The notes: generated by a model from the sequence alone, not told the origin. 64,000 bases of DNA from AP-15 sp963789025 (GCA_963789025.1 CAWBIT010000003.1:868001-932000); one strand, 5' to 3'; positions 45,279 through 53,446 are shown, counted from the stretch's first letter. Numbers and translations are program-made.

Positions 45279-45635
45279 CTACAGCGTTGCATCCACCAGC
45301 TTGCCCGGCACGAGATAGGCTCTGTCCCAGCGCGACCATCTGCCCGCAACCGGCCGGCCGGGATTGCGGTCGCTGCGCCAGCAGACATCCGTGCCCGGCG
45401 GCGCCTCGATGAACTTGGTCGCATTGTTGGGCATCGCAAATTCGAGGGTCGAGACGTAGCCGTCGTCGCGCGCTGCGCAGTCCGGGTTCGCCGTGATCAC
45501 GGCCTCGACGTTGATCAGCCCGAAATTGGGGTTGCTCAGCTGCAGCCTGCCGGGCAGCGGCACCGCCGGCGCACAAGATCCGGCGCAGAGCAAGACGACG
45601 GCCAGAACGGCCAGCAGGTTTCGTGCTGTCGACAA
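45279..45635 (-). CDS. Hypothetical lipoprotein (118 aa)
   Basis: TTG start with GGGGAT upstream; lipobox LLCAGSC near residue 20. The mature protein begins APAVPLPGRLQLSNPNFGLI and has conserved-looking aromatic and Cys residues (DVCWRSDRNPGRP, WSRWDRAYLVPG). Family not recognised. Flanked by tonB and a divergent reductase. Confidence 0.55.
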   Translation of the reverse strand: MSTARNLLAVLAVVLLCAGSCAPAVPLPGRLQLSNPNFGLINVEAVITANPDCAARDDGYVSTLEFAMPNNATKFIEAPPGTDVCWRSDRNPGRPVAGRWSRWDRAYLVPGKLVDATL

Positions 45636-45732
45636 TGAGATCCCCAGAAAGGAAGGTGCCGGGTTTTGGGCTTTTTCCGCAAGCTGCGATCAGCTTATCA
45701 TGGCCGGGCCCGGGTCAAGGAAGGACGAGATC

Positions 45733-46791
45733 ATGGACAAACGTATTGCGGTGATCGGCGCCGGCGCAATCGGCGGCTACACCGGCGGTCATCTCGCGCA
45801 TAACGGGTTCGACGTCACGTTGATCGACCCTTGGCCGGAGCACATCGAGACGATCCGCCGCGACGGTCTGGCGATCGAAGGCGTGACCGAGGAGGAATAT
45901 GTCTGCGCCAAACCGAAGACGATGCATCTGACCGAGGTCCAGGATCTCGCAAAGCATAAACCGATCGACATCGCGATGGTTGCGGTCAAGTCCTATGACA
46001 CGGAATGGGCGACGATGCTGATCGCCCAGTACCTGGCGCCCGACGGATACGTCGTGTCGTTGCAGAACTGCATGAACGAGGAGCGCATCGCCGGGATTGT
46101 CGGCCCCGACAAGACCGTCGGCGTCATCCCCGCATTGCTCAGCGCCGAGCTCTACGCGCCGGGCCGGGTTCGCCGCACCGCCGCAAAGGGGGCCTCGCCC
46201 TACGAGGTCTACCGCGCGGGCGAATTGCATAGCCGCATCACCAAGCGGATCGAAGAGCTGGCGGACATCATCCGCACGATCGACAGCGTCAAGGCGACAA
46301 CCAATCTGTGGGGCGAGCGCTGGTCGAAGCTGTGCGTCAACGGCATGGCCAACGGCGTCGCGGCGGCCAGCGGCATGTCCGGCAACGACATGAACCGGGA
46401 CGACAAGATCCGCCGCCTCAGCATCCGGCTCGCCGGCGAGGGGGTGCGCGTCGGCCAGGCGCTCGGCTACCAGCTCGAACACATCCGCATGCACGAGCCC
46501 GAGGTGATCGCCCGCGCCGCCGAGGGCGACCGCGCCGCGCTCGACGAGGTCGAATCGGCGATCCTGGCAGCCTTGCAGTCGAACACCCGCAGCGAATTGG
46601 CCCGGCCCTCGATGGGCCAGGACATGCTGAAGGGCCGGCGCACCGAGATCGACTTCATCAACGGTGTGATCGCCGCGAAGGGCCAGGAAGTCGGCCGCCC
46701 CGCCCCGACCCACGTCAAGCTCGTCGAAAAGGTCAAGCAGGTCGAGCTCGGCAAGATCCCGGCCAAGCCGGAGAACCTCTACGCGATCTAA
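45733..46791 (+). CDS. Ketopantoate reductase-like NADPH-dependent oxidoreductase
   Basis: 352 residues. Rossmann motif IAVIGAGAIGGYTGGHLA, then MVAVKSYDTEWA, QNCMNEERIAGI and the C-terminal ApbA domain with catalytic Lys/Asn in ERWSKLCVNGMANGVAA and RRTEIDFINGVIAAKG. About 40 residues longer than PanE, and operon context gives no pantothenate genes, so the substrate may be another 2-keto acid. ATG chosen at the start of homology. Confidence 0.85.
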   Translation: MDKRIAVIGAGAIGGYTGGHLAHNGFDVTLIDPWPEHIETIRRDGLAIEGVTEEEYVCAKPKTMHLTEVQDLAKHKPIDIAMVAVKSYDTEWATMLIAQYLAPDGYVVSLQNCMNEERIAGIVGPDKTVGVIPALLSAELYAPGRVRRTAAKGASPYEVYRAGELHSRITKRIEELADIIRTIDSVKATTNLWGERWSKLCVNGMANGVAAASGMSGNDMNRDDKIRRLSIRLAGEGVRVGQALGYQLEHIRMHEPEVIARAAEGDRAALDEVESAILAALQSNTRSELARPSMGQDMLKGRRTEIDFINGVIAAKGQEVGRPAPTHVKLVEKVKQVELGKIPAKPENLYAI

Positions 46792-46839
46792 GTCCCCTCC
46801 CCTGCCCTCCCCTCCGAGCACCCCAATCCGAGAGCCGCC

Positions 46840-47535
46840 GTGAACCTCAACACGGATTTCGGCGCTCGCGCAGCGGTGCACGCGGCCCGGCTGGACTGGA
46901 CGCCCTCGCCGATCCCCGGCGTGGACCGCCGCATGCTCGACCGCATCGGTGACGAGGTGGCGCGCGCCACCTCGATCGTCCGCTACGCCCCGCACAGCCA
47001 TTTCTCGCCGCACACCCACGGCGGCGGCGAGGAGTTCCTGGTGCTGGACGGCATCTTTCAGGACGAGCGCGGCGACTATCCCGCCGGCACCTACGTCCGC
47101 AACCCGCCGACCAGCAGCCACACGCCCCGCTCCGATCCGGGCTGCACGATCTTCGTCAAGCTCTGGCAATTCGACCCGGACGACCGCACGCAGCTGCGCA
47201 TCGACACCTCCGCCCGTCCTCTCGCGCCGGCACCCGACCTCCCGGGTGTCGAATTTGCAGTGCTGTACGAGAGCGCCCGGGAGCTTGTTCTGTTGGAACG
47301 CTGGGCGCCCGGCATCAGCATCGAAATACCTATTCCCGGCGGGATCGAGTTGCTCGTCCTGGACGGCGGCTTCACGGAGGGCGGGGAGGAGTTCACCCAA
47401 TACTCCTGGCTGAGGCTGCCCCCCGGGTCGGCGTTACGAGCCGCCGCCGGACCGCAGGGGTGCCGCCTTTGGGTCAAATCGGGCCACCTCTCGGATGAGC
47501 CGCGGTCACCCACACTATCGACAGACTTCCGGTAA
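46840..47535 (+). CDS. ChrR-like bicupin protein
   Basis: 231 residues, GTG start. First cupin: APHSHFSPHTHGGGEEFLVL, with His and Glu metal ligands, and SSHTP. Second cupin (~150-231; GGIELLVLDGGFTEGGEEF) lacks the His ligands. Similar to the ChrR cupin fold, but the anti-sigma zinc domain of ChrR is absent, so it is likely an enzyme or sensor of unknown ligand. Confidence 0.8.
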   Translation: MNLNTDFGARAAVHAARLDWTPSPIPGVDRRMLDRIGDEVARATSIVRYAPHSHFSPHTHGGGEEFLVLDGIFQDERGDYPAGTYVRNPPTSSHTPRSDPGCTIFVKLWQFDPDDRTQLRIDTSARPLAPAPDLPGVEFAVLYESARELVLLERWAPGISIEIPIPGGIELLVLDGGFTEGGEEFTQYSWLRLPPGSALRAAAGPQGCRLWVKSGHLSDEPRSPTLSTDFR

Positions 47536-47572
47536 CTCGAAGCGGTTTCCGACAAAATTGCAACGCGGTGCT

Positions 47573-47659
47573 CACCCCTCCCAAACCCTCCCCCATCAAG
47601 GGGAAGGCCTGAAAGCGCACTCCCGCCCCCTCGATGGGGGCGGGTCGGGGTGGGGGTGA
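47573..47659. repeat. Palindromic GC-rich intergenic repeat
   Basis: Two inverted arms, CCTCCCCCATCAAGGGGAAGG and the mirrored CCCCCTCGATGGGGGCGGG, shown here only by their cores CCCCCATCAAGGGG and CCCCTCGATGGGG. Same class of stretch (CCCTCCCCC...GGGGGAGGG) as the repeat inside rng at 54362. It starts the accessory region. Confidence 0.65.
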
Positions 47660-47754
47660 TGCGCGCCAAACCGACCAACAGCATCGGTGGGATGCGCCGA
47701 CGCGATCGAAAACCGCGGTAGCTCGCGCTCTTTCGAGAGGGGATGGCCCGAGCC

Positions 47755-47794
47755 TCGACCTGTTTCTCCTGTTTTATCAGGAGAAGATCAGGAG
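47755..47794 (-). repeat. Dispersed hairpin repeat, copy C (inverted)
   Basis: On the minus strand: CCTGATCT, then TTCTCCTG-ATAAAA-CAGGAGAA, an 8-bp perfect stem, then ACAGG. Stem arms differ from copy B (CACCTG/CAGGTG) by paired changes. A TTGACA-N17-TATTAG promoter-like sequence lies about 140 bp upstream on the same strand. Confidence 0.7.
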
Positions 47795-48052
47795 CGATCC
47801 CTCCCTTCGGGCCGCAACCGACGCTCTGCAAGGCAAATCGGCGGTAGGTCGCGACCACGAAAGCAGGCGTCATTATATTTCCAAAAATTTCAGTCACCGA
47901 GACGCTGAGGTTGGATATGCTAATATAACAATTATGCCGATTTGTCAATCAACGGCCTGCCGCAGCGTTAGCTGTTTTCGCGCCGGGCCTAAATGAAGAA
48001 TTTTGACGAAGCTTCTTGCTTTCGGAAATTCAGGCACTTAGTTTCGTCATAA

Positions 48053-48628
48053 ATGAGTCTCAAAACGAAACCCGCAAAACGGCTGATTGGGTACGCCCGA
48101 GTCAGCACGCAGCAACAAGACCTTGCGCGGCAGACCAAGGCGCTAAAACGCCTCGGTTGCGCCGTAATCTATTCAGACACGGCATCCGGCAAAAGCATGG
48201 CCGGACGCCCGCAACTCGCCCGCGCCCTTGATGACCTCGACACCGGCGACGAGCTTGTGATTGCCGAATGGGATCGCGCCACGCGCTCGATGTGGGACGG
48301 TTTGCAGATCATCAAAGCGGTGATCGACGCCGGAGCCGCGATCAAGGTGCTCGACCGCAGCTATATCGACCTCACCACCCCTATGGGGCGGGGTTTCATG
48401 GCGATGATGTCTGCAATGGCCGAGGACGAACGCTTGCGGATCATCAAGCGCACCCACGAAGGCCGACAGATTGCCCGCGCCAAGGGCGTCAAGATGGGGC
48501 GTAAGCCGAAACTCACCCCGCACCAGATCAAGGAGGCGCGGCAGCGCCTCGCCAAAGGCGAGCCGACGCGCGCCCTCGCCAAGAGTTACGGGGTAAGCGT
48601 CAGCACGATTTCACGGCTCGCAGCGTGA
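48053..48628 (+). CDS. Serine recombinase (resolvase/invertase)
   Basis: 191 residues. Catalytic Ser in IGYARVSTQQQDLARQ, Arg pair in EWDRATRSMWDG, MGRGFMAMMSAMAEDER and a C-terminal helix-turn-helix (KGEPTRALAKSYGVSVSTIS). Small-serine recombinase of the Pin/Tn3-resolvase type. It opens the accessory island; its last ~25 bases recur 1 kb downstream. Confidence 0.92.
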   Translation: MSLKTKPAKRLIGYARVSTQQQDLARQTKALKRLGCAVIYSDTASGKSMAGRPQLARALDDLDTGDELVIAEWDRATRSMWDGLQIIKAVIDAGAAIKVLDRSYIDLTTPMGRGFMAMMSAMAEDERLRIIKRTHEGRQIARAKGVKMGRKPKLTPHQIKEARQRLAKGEPTRALAKSYGVSVSTISRLAA

Positions 48629-48638
48629 TTGGCCAGCT

Positions 48639-48791
48639 ATGGACGCGACCAGCCCGGAATTTCGTCTGACGCCGCAGCTGGACGCCGCTTGCCGGTTCGG
48701 CGAATGGCAGATCGTCGAGGCCCGCGTCCTTTGCGCAAGCCGCGCTTCACGCGGCCGACGATCGACGATCGACACTGTGCCAGCGCACTGA
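48639..48791 (+). CDS. Possible small ORF (50 aa) after the recombinase
   Basis: ATG frame of 50 residues (ATSPEFRLTPQLDAACRFGE...) ten bases after the recombinase stop, no clear ribosome-binding site and no family recognised. May be a passenger or a chance frame. Confidence 0.25.
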   Translation: MDATSPEFRLTPQLDAACRFGEWQIVEARVLCASRASRGRRSTIDTVPAH

Positions 48792-48834
48792 TACACACTC
48801 GATCGACTGACGCATCCAGGAGCGCCGCCACGTC

Positions 48835-49134
48835 ATGCTGTATGACGACAATTTCGTGATTTCTTTGCCTCAGGATAACCTATATGAGGCAGTGCTAAAA
48901 GTATTGAATCTCTTGTTCGAACGCGAAGAATCATTCGGTATAACACCTGCAGATATAATCGAAGCACGCTCTCTTGTCCTTGCGTTGTCTGAGTCACAAA
49001 ACATTACGTTTGGTGCAGAAGTAGAAAAATTGTCGTGGCGCACGATTACTCATACGGATAGGATAAAAAGCGGTCTGAACTCAATTCGAACAATTTGTAT
49101 TGCAAAACACGAAGTCAGAAAAGCGAAGAACTAA
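48835..49134 (+). CDS. AT-rich orphan gene, first part (99 aa)
   Basis: Frame of 99 residues (NFVISLPQDNLYEAVLKVLN, FGITPADIIEARSLVLALSE), AGGAG some 13 bases upstream. Base composition is clearly more AT-rich than the surrounding genome. It overlaps the following frame by 40 bp; the two may be halves of one broken gene or a coupled pair. No family recognised. Confidence 0.5.
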   Translation: MLYDDNFVISLPQDNLYEAVLKVLNLLFEREESFGITPADIIEARSLVLALSESQNITFGAEVEKLSWRTITHTDRIKSGLNSIRTICIAKHEVRKAKN

Positions 49135-49526
49135 AGAGGGATTTTTCCGCACTGCTTGGACACGCGTTTAGCTATAAGCTATCTCATGCGGACACAGAAC
49201 GAGTACAAGAGCTTATTAACGAGTTGCGTGATTTAATTAGAGAAAATGAAAGATTTGACGAGGATCACAGACGGCGACTTTTTGAACGTTTGGAAGCGTT
49301 GCAACGAGAACTACACAGACGCCTTTCTAACGTAGATCGGTTCTACGGCCTTATCGGCGACGCGGGAGTATTGCTGGGGAAATTTGGAAGGGACGCGAAA
49401 CCATTCGTTGACCGAATTCGAGAGATTGTTGAGATAGTATGGCGCGCCCAAGCCAATGCAGAGGACTTACCAGCAAGCGCGCGACCTGCATTGCTGACGA
49501 CTGAAAAGCCATCAGAGGACCAGTAA
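49095..49526 (+). CDS. AT-rich orphan gene, second part (143 aa, coiled-coil-like)
   Basis: TTG-started frame. Long charged helices (ELINELRDLIRENERFDEDH, RRRLFERLEALQRELHRRLS) then a conserved-looking block DRFYGLIGDAGVLLGKFGRD and KPFVDRIREIVEIVWRAQA. I have seen the last block at the C-terminus of larger hypothetical proteins, which favours a frameshifted single gene with the preceding frame. Function unknown. Confidence 0.55.
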   Translation: MYCKTRSQKSEELKRDFSALLGHAFSYKLSHADTERVQELINELRDLIRENERFDEDHRRRLFERLEALQRELHRRLSNVDRFYGLIGDAGVLLGKFGRDAKPFVDRIREIVEIVWRAQANAEDLPASARPALLTTEKPSEDQ

Positions 49527-49607
49527 GTTCAAGCCGCCTCGCGGATTTTGGGGTTCTTTGCATATCCCCGCGAAAAGGTTCAATTCAGGGGTGAGACGCA
49601 ACGCAGC

Positions 49608-49661
49608 GTGGCGCGCAGCTACAATGTCAGTCAGAGCACGATTTCACGGCTCGCAGCATGA
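49608..49661 (+). pseudogene. 3' end fragment of a second serine recombinase
   Basis: Eighteen codons ending SQSTISRLAA and stop, matching the recombinase C-terminus SVSTISRLAA. The DNA AGCACGATTTCACGGCTCGC is identical at 48603 and 49635. It is either a decayed second recombinase or a direct-repeat boundary of inserted DNA. Confidence 0.7.
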
Positions 49662-50036
49662 TCCACGGCGACGGCCGCCCTCGATCCGGCTGACGCTTGC
49701 GCGGCTGACGCTTGCGCGGCTGACGCCCGCAGCCCGTGCAATCTCGGCTTGCGTTGCCTGTGGATTTGCCCGGCAGGCTTCGATTACGGCGGCGCGTTGT
49801 TCCGCCGATAGTCGCTCGCCGCCCATTGTCTCCCGGCCCGCCGTCAACGGGATTCCAGCTCGATCCGCCACGCGCCACACCGTCGAATAACTCCACGCGC
49901 CCCGGCTTTCGCGCGCAACCAGCGAGGCATGCGGCTTTGCCGCCAACCTCGCTTTGATCCTTGCTTCCTCACCTTCGGTAATAGGGACGCCGCGCCGCAT
50001 CCCCTTTTTATAGATATTGTGTCCCGCGCCGGTCAA
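49644..50036 (-). CDS. Helix-turn-helix protein of the accessory island
   Basis: 130 residues from a TTG that overlaps the stop of a 28-codon upstream frame (50033-50119, ATG with GAGGCGAG), or 118 from an ATG at 50000. Two HTH-like regions: WSYSTVWRVADRAGIPLT and QATQAEIARAAGVSRASVS. The second recognition helix is lengthened by a tandem RASVS repeat. Resembles small transposase- or recombinase-associated DNA-binding proteins. C-terminus overlaps the recombinase fragment on the other strand. Confidence 0.55.
   Translation of the reverse strand: MTGAGHNIYKKGMRRGVPITEGEEARIKARLAAKPHASLVARESRGAWSYSTVWRVADRAGIPLTAGRETMGGERLSAEQRAAVIEACRANPQATQAEIARAAGVSRASVSRASVSRIEGGRRRGSCCEP
49688..49732. repeat. 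15-bp tandem repeat within the HTH gene
   Basis: GGCTGACGCTTGCGC twice exactly, then a third, diverged unit. It encodes five-residue RASVS repeats at the recognition helix. Unit number could vary by slippage. Confidence 0.75.
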
Positions 50037-50326
50037 GTAACCGCCCGACCTATAAAGTCTATCGCCACCCCGTCCCGACCGTCCACGAAGTCCAAAACCG
50101 CCCAGACCCGTGTTTCCATTTACTCGCCTCGGCGACTATTTACCCACGACTTCGCAGGGGTTTCCCTAATAAGCATTTATGCGACTATGGAAGAACCGCG
50201 CGCCACGGCCGCAGCTACTACATCTAGTCGGGGCAGCGAGACAGCCGCGCGTGTGAGCTCGCTTATCATCGCCGCTTGGTTCGGATTAAGAAACACCTGC
50301 AGTTCAACCCGCAGGTCTTTTCAGAG

Positions 50327-50824
50327 ATGTCAGATTGGGCGAATCTCCTGCTGGCAGGTTTCCTTCTTCCCATCGTCGGCGGGGTTCTAGGAAGCTGGCT
50401 TTGGAACAAATATGACGCAACTGATTTCGCGGCGCGGCGTTCAATCGCGTCCACTCAAAAGAGGATTGAAAAGCTGGAACACAAACTCCGAATTTTCGAT
50501 TACATATTAAAGGATACAGCCCGTTACTTAGCGAAAATTATTCTAGATGGAGTGATGGTAATTGCGCTTTTTCTAAGATATATTGTTAATTGTGGTTCAT
50601 TTTCAGTTATTGCTATGTATCTATATTTACATCCTGTAAATAATGTGGTAGAGCAATACATATTTATATATATATGGATAATAAATACGATAGGCATGTT
50701 GGTATTTGCATTCTTTGGTACTCGACAATTTATGATACTGCTTACTGAATGTATGTTACCAGAACGGTATAAAAGCGAGTTGAGTGAGAGAATCGCCCGT
50801 CTCCGCAACCGCGCTCTCAGATGA
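50327..50824 (+). CDS. AT-rich hypothetical membrane protein (165 aa)
   Basis: ATG used (MSDWANLLLAGFLLPIVGGV), weak site AGAG. One N-terminal helix, a charged coiled-coil stretch (QKRIEKLEHKLRIFDYILK), then three strongly hydrophobic segments to ~150 and a basic tail. The stretch 50500-50760 is much more AT-rich than the genome, suggesting transfer. No family assigned; the layout loosely recalls membrane effectors of defence loci, which is speculation. Confidence 0.55.
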   Translation: MSDWANLLLAGFLLPIVGGVLGSWLWNKYDATDFAARRSIASTQKRIEKLEHKLRIFDYILKDTARYLAKIILDGVMVIALFLRYIVNCGSFSVIAMYLYLHPVNNVVEQYIFIYIWIINTIGMLVFAFFGTRQFMILLTECMLPERYKSELSERIARLRNRALR

Positions 50825-50963
50825 TATTTCGCGGGCCGATTTTCGAGAAGGCCATTTTATCCGGCTTTTGACAACCGCCCCCGGACGCGCAAGAAACACA
50901 ACATGGGACGTGCAATCAACACAACATATAGATTTTCCGCCGAACCGTTTCCGATGCCACGAA

Positions 50964-51155
50964 ATGACTGACAACAGCGATACCGGGTGCGGGCTAGGAC
51001 TACTTGTCTTCGGAGGATTAGCCGCGTGGCTGATCTTCTTTGACGGCTGGCACAGCGCTTTACGATACTCAATTCAGTATAGCCTCCCTTATAACCGGAG
51101 GCCGTTTAACACGAGCCCAGTACGCGGCGTCTATCTGATACCCCTGCTCGCGTGA
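50964..51155 (+). CDS. Small membrane protein, probably truncated (63 aa)
   Basis: ATG frame TDNSDTGCGLGLLVFGGLAA with one hydrophobic segment then FDGWHSALRYSIQYSLPY. The WxSxxRYSxQY pattern resembles a family of small phage/island proteins that continue with a His/Cys-rich HDCxxLTAP end; here that part is missing. Confidence 0.4.
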   Translation: MTDNSDTGCGLGLLVFGGLAAWLIFFDGWHSALRYSIQYSLPYNRRPFNTSPVRGVYLIPLLA

Positions 51156-51285
51156 TCGCTGAGAGACCCGTTGTTGGTCACACCCCAATGATCGGTCAGG
51201 CCGTGGGTTTCGTTGCCAGCGGCACGACATCGCATCAGTCCACCCATAATTGTGGCTGGTTAAACGCCCAAAAGGACGCTGGCGG

Positions 51286-51909
51286 TCAGTCGTCCTCCTC
51301 GACCTCCCACGCCTCGCGCCCTTCCTTCACGAGGAACCAGACGATGGCGAGCGAGGTGACCGCGTCGATCCACCAGGCGCCGAAGGCGAGTTGGGCGAGG
51401 AGGCCGACCACGACGACGACGGACAGCCAGAGGCAGGCCACCGACTCGGCGGCGTCGGCGCGCAGGGCACGGCTGCCGAGCTGATCGGCCAGAGCGAGCT
51501 TGCGGCGTGCCAGCATGAGCATGATCGGGATCGATAGAAGCGCAATCGCCAAGCCGGGCCAGGAGAACGCCTCGCCCTCGCCGCGCCACAAGCTCCAGCC
51601 GGCCGCCGCGACGACATAGGCGGCGAGGGCGAACAGCAGGCCGCCGGCGATCCGCCGCGCAATTCTTTCCGCCGCTTCGGAGACTTCGCGGCCGAACCTC
51701 AGCTCGTGCGACAGGCGCCAAATGAGAACGCCGGCGGAGGCGAGCTCGATGACGCTGTCGAGCCCGAACGCGACCAGCGTGATGCTGTGCGCCGCGACGC
51801 CGGAGGCGACCGCGACCACGGCCTCGACCGTCATCCAGCCGACGCTCAGCCATTCCAGCCGGAACGCCCGCCGGATCAGCCTCTGCCGTTGGGGATCGGC
51901 GTCTACCAA
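51286..51909 (-). CDS. Cation efflux (CDF-like) membrane protein
   Basis: 207 residues, about six hydrophobic segments. Metal-site positions read FGLDSVIELAS (helix 2) and LRADAAESVACLWLS (helix 5): Asp/Glu in place of the usual His/Asp, so metal choice may differ from the CDF at 34461. No C-terminal domain. TTG start overlaps the retropepsin gene stop by 7 bp, implying co-transcription. Confidence 0.75.
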   Translation of the reverse strand: MVDADPQRQRLIRRAFRLEWLSVGWMTVEAVVAVASGVAAHSITLVAFGLDSVIELASAGVLIWRLSHELRFGREVSEAAERIARRIAGGLLFALAAYVVAAAGWSLWRGEGEAFSWPGLAIALLSIPIMLMLARRKLALADQLGSRALRADAAESVACLWLSVVVVVGLLAQLAFGAWWIDAVTSLAIVWFLVKEGREAWEVEEDD

Positions 51910-52466
51910 GTGATCGTGAGCTTGCCGTCGCGCATTTCGTAGCCCTGCAGCCGGCTGAGGAGGCTCATGCCGAGCAGCGAAACGTTAAGGTGTTCGAGCA
52001 CGCCGGCGGACACATCATAAATCGACAGCTGGCCGATGCGGATTTCGCGCAGCGTTACCGGCGCCATGCGCGCGGCGCCATTGGCGGTTTGGACGTGTCC
52101 GCTGTACGCCAAATTGGCTGGATTGATGCCGGCGGCGCGGGCATCCGCCGGGGTGAGCGTCACGAGGCTGGCGCCGGTGTCCACGAGCATGCGGACCGGA
52201 GCCCCGTTGACGGCGGCGTCGAGGACGACGTGGCCCCGTTCGTTTGCCGTGTAGACGATCGTGTTGGATACCGCGGCGAAGGGGCGCGGGGCCGAGGTGG
52301 CGGGCTGCGTTTCCCGTCGGGATGGCGAGGCAATGTCCGGCAACAGCGCTTTGCTGCGGTCCAGCAGCCCGACACCGAGGAGGACGATACCGCAGCACAG
52401 CAATACCCAACGCAATGCCCAGCCGATCACGACGGTCGCTCCGGTCCCAATTTTCGCCTGTCGCAC
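51903..52466 (-). CDS. Membrane-anchored retropepsin-like aspartic protease (TIGR02281 type)
   Basis: 187 residues. N-terminal transmembrane helix (~14-36) and a single aspartic protease lobe with the active-site motif MLVDTGASLVTLTPADA and later LLGMSLLSRLQGYEMRDGKL. One catalytic Asp per chain means it must dimerise, like retroviral protease. Periplasmic face likely. Confidence 0.88.
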   Translation of the reverse strand: MRQAKIGTGATVVIGWALRWVLLCCGIVLLGVGLLDRSKALLPDIASPSRRETQPATSAPRPFAAVSNTIVYTANERGHVVLDAAVNGAPVRMLVDTGASLVTLTPADARAAGINPANLAYSGHVQTANGAARMAPVTLREIRIGQLSIYDVSAGVLEHLNVSLLGMSLLSRLQGYEMRDGKLTITW

Positions 52467-52580
52467 TCTGCGGAACGGCGCTTAAGGGTTGGTGAAGGCC
52501 GTCACCCACCCAGCCCTGCGGGCCGGGTGCCGGATCATAGTCCGGGGGAGGCGGGTGAGGGTTCTTTCGGGTGGGCTGCG

Positions 52581-53204
52581 CTACTCGGCGGCCTGGGGGG
52601 CGGCGGGATAGCTGTTTGCCCGCCAGCGGCGCTGCCCGGTTTCGGACGCGTCGGCTTCGTAGCCCCACCGGTCCCAGCCGGGCCGGGCAGCTCGGGCGAA
52701 CATCTCGAGATAGGGCCCTTCGCACAGGGCTTCGATGCGCTCGTAGGCCTCATCCGGTTTGCGGCTGTGCTCGCGCCGCGGCGAGACGATCAGTTTGCGG
52801 ACATCGGCCCGGCTGCGATGCGGCTTGCCGCGCGTTGCGAGCAGGCAAGGTTCAGGGTTTGCCCGCGTCCAGAAGCCGAGCCCCGTGAAGAAGCTCCGAT
52901 CATTGTAAAAAAGCTCAGGTTTCCGCAGCTTGGCCCAGTAAAACCCGACAGTCTTATAGGTGAAGCCCCAGGCCTGTATAATGTCGAACGCTTTTTCCAA
53001 CAGAGGGTCGGTCGCCCACATCAGCAGCACGCAGTCCTCTGCAGCCCATTCGGCTACCGGCAAGGCCTTGATGTCGGCGAGAGACATGCAGTCGTAATAG
53101 GCTTCGGGGCTCCTCCCCTTGCCCTTGCGCGAGTAGGTGGCGAAGGTCCAGGGCGGGTCGGCGTAGATGACCCTGTAATGTTTGGACTGGGGAGAGGCGC
53201 TCAT
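52581..53204 (-). CDS. MT-A70-family adenine-N6 DNA methyltransferase (orphan)
   Basis: 207 residues with catalytic motif VIYADPPWTFATYS, then CVLLMWATDPLL, FYWAKLRKP, FWTRANPEPCLLATRGKP and HSRKPDEAYERIE. This is the phage/island branch of MT-A70 methylases. No restriction endonuclease gene is adjacent, so it is an orphan methylase, perhaps an island remnant or an epigenetic regulator. Confidence 0.9.
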   Translation of the reverse strand: MSASPQSKHYRVIYADPPWTFATYSRKGKGRSPEAYYDCMSLADIKALPVAEWAAEDCVLLMWATDPLLEKAFDIIQAWGFTYKTVGFYWAKLRKPELFYNDRSFFTGLGFWTRANPEPCLLATRGKPHRSRADVRKLIVSPRREHSRKPDEAYERIEALCEGPYLEMFARAARPGWDRWGYEADASETGQRRWRANSYPAAPQAAE

Positions 53205-53235
53205 CGGCGCATGCTCGCGGGCTCCCGCCGCATGG

Positions 53236-53430
53236 TCAACCGGCTTCCTCGCCGTCCCCTTCGTCGGGTCCCTCTTCGGTCGGGATGCTGTAATTGCCCT
53301 TCAGCCACCGGCCGAGATCGATCTGCGCGCAGCGCGCCGAGCAGAATGGCCGATACTGCGGCATCGGCGGCTTGCCGCAGATCGGGCACGGGCGCGGTGC
53401 GGGTCGCTCGATCGAGGAGATGGAGGCCAT
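53236..53430 (-). CDS. yacG: DNA gyrase inhibitor YacG
   Basis: 64 residues with the zinc site CPICGKPPMPQYRPFCSARC and DLGRWLKGNYSIP. Located downstream of rng as in many alphaproteobacteria. Confidence 0.95.
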   Translation of the reverse strand: MASISSIERPAPRPCPICGKPPMPQYRPFCSARCAQIDLGRWLKGNYSIPTEEGPDEGDGEEAG

Positions 53431-53446
53431 TGCCGAGCGGATATAA

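Noticed and set aside
47091..47948. 285-residue minus-strand frame containing the IKQ motif
   Set aside because: Two thirds is antisense to the bicupin gene and the rest is repeat DNA; no domain is recognisable.
49688..49732. CRISPR-like short repeats
   Set aside because: Units are contiguous 15-mers without spacers and lie in a coding frame.
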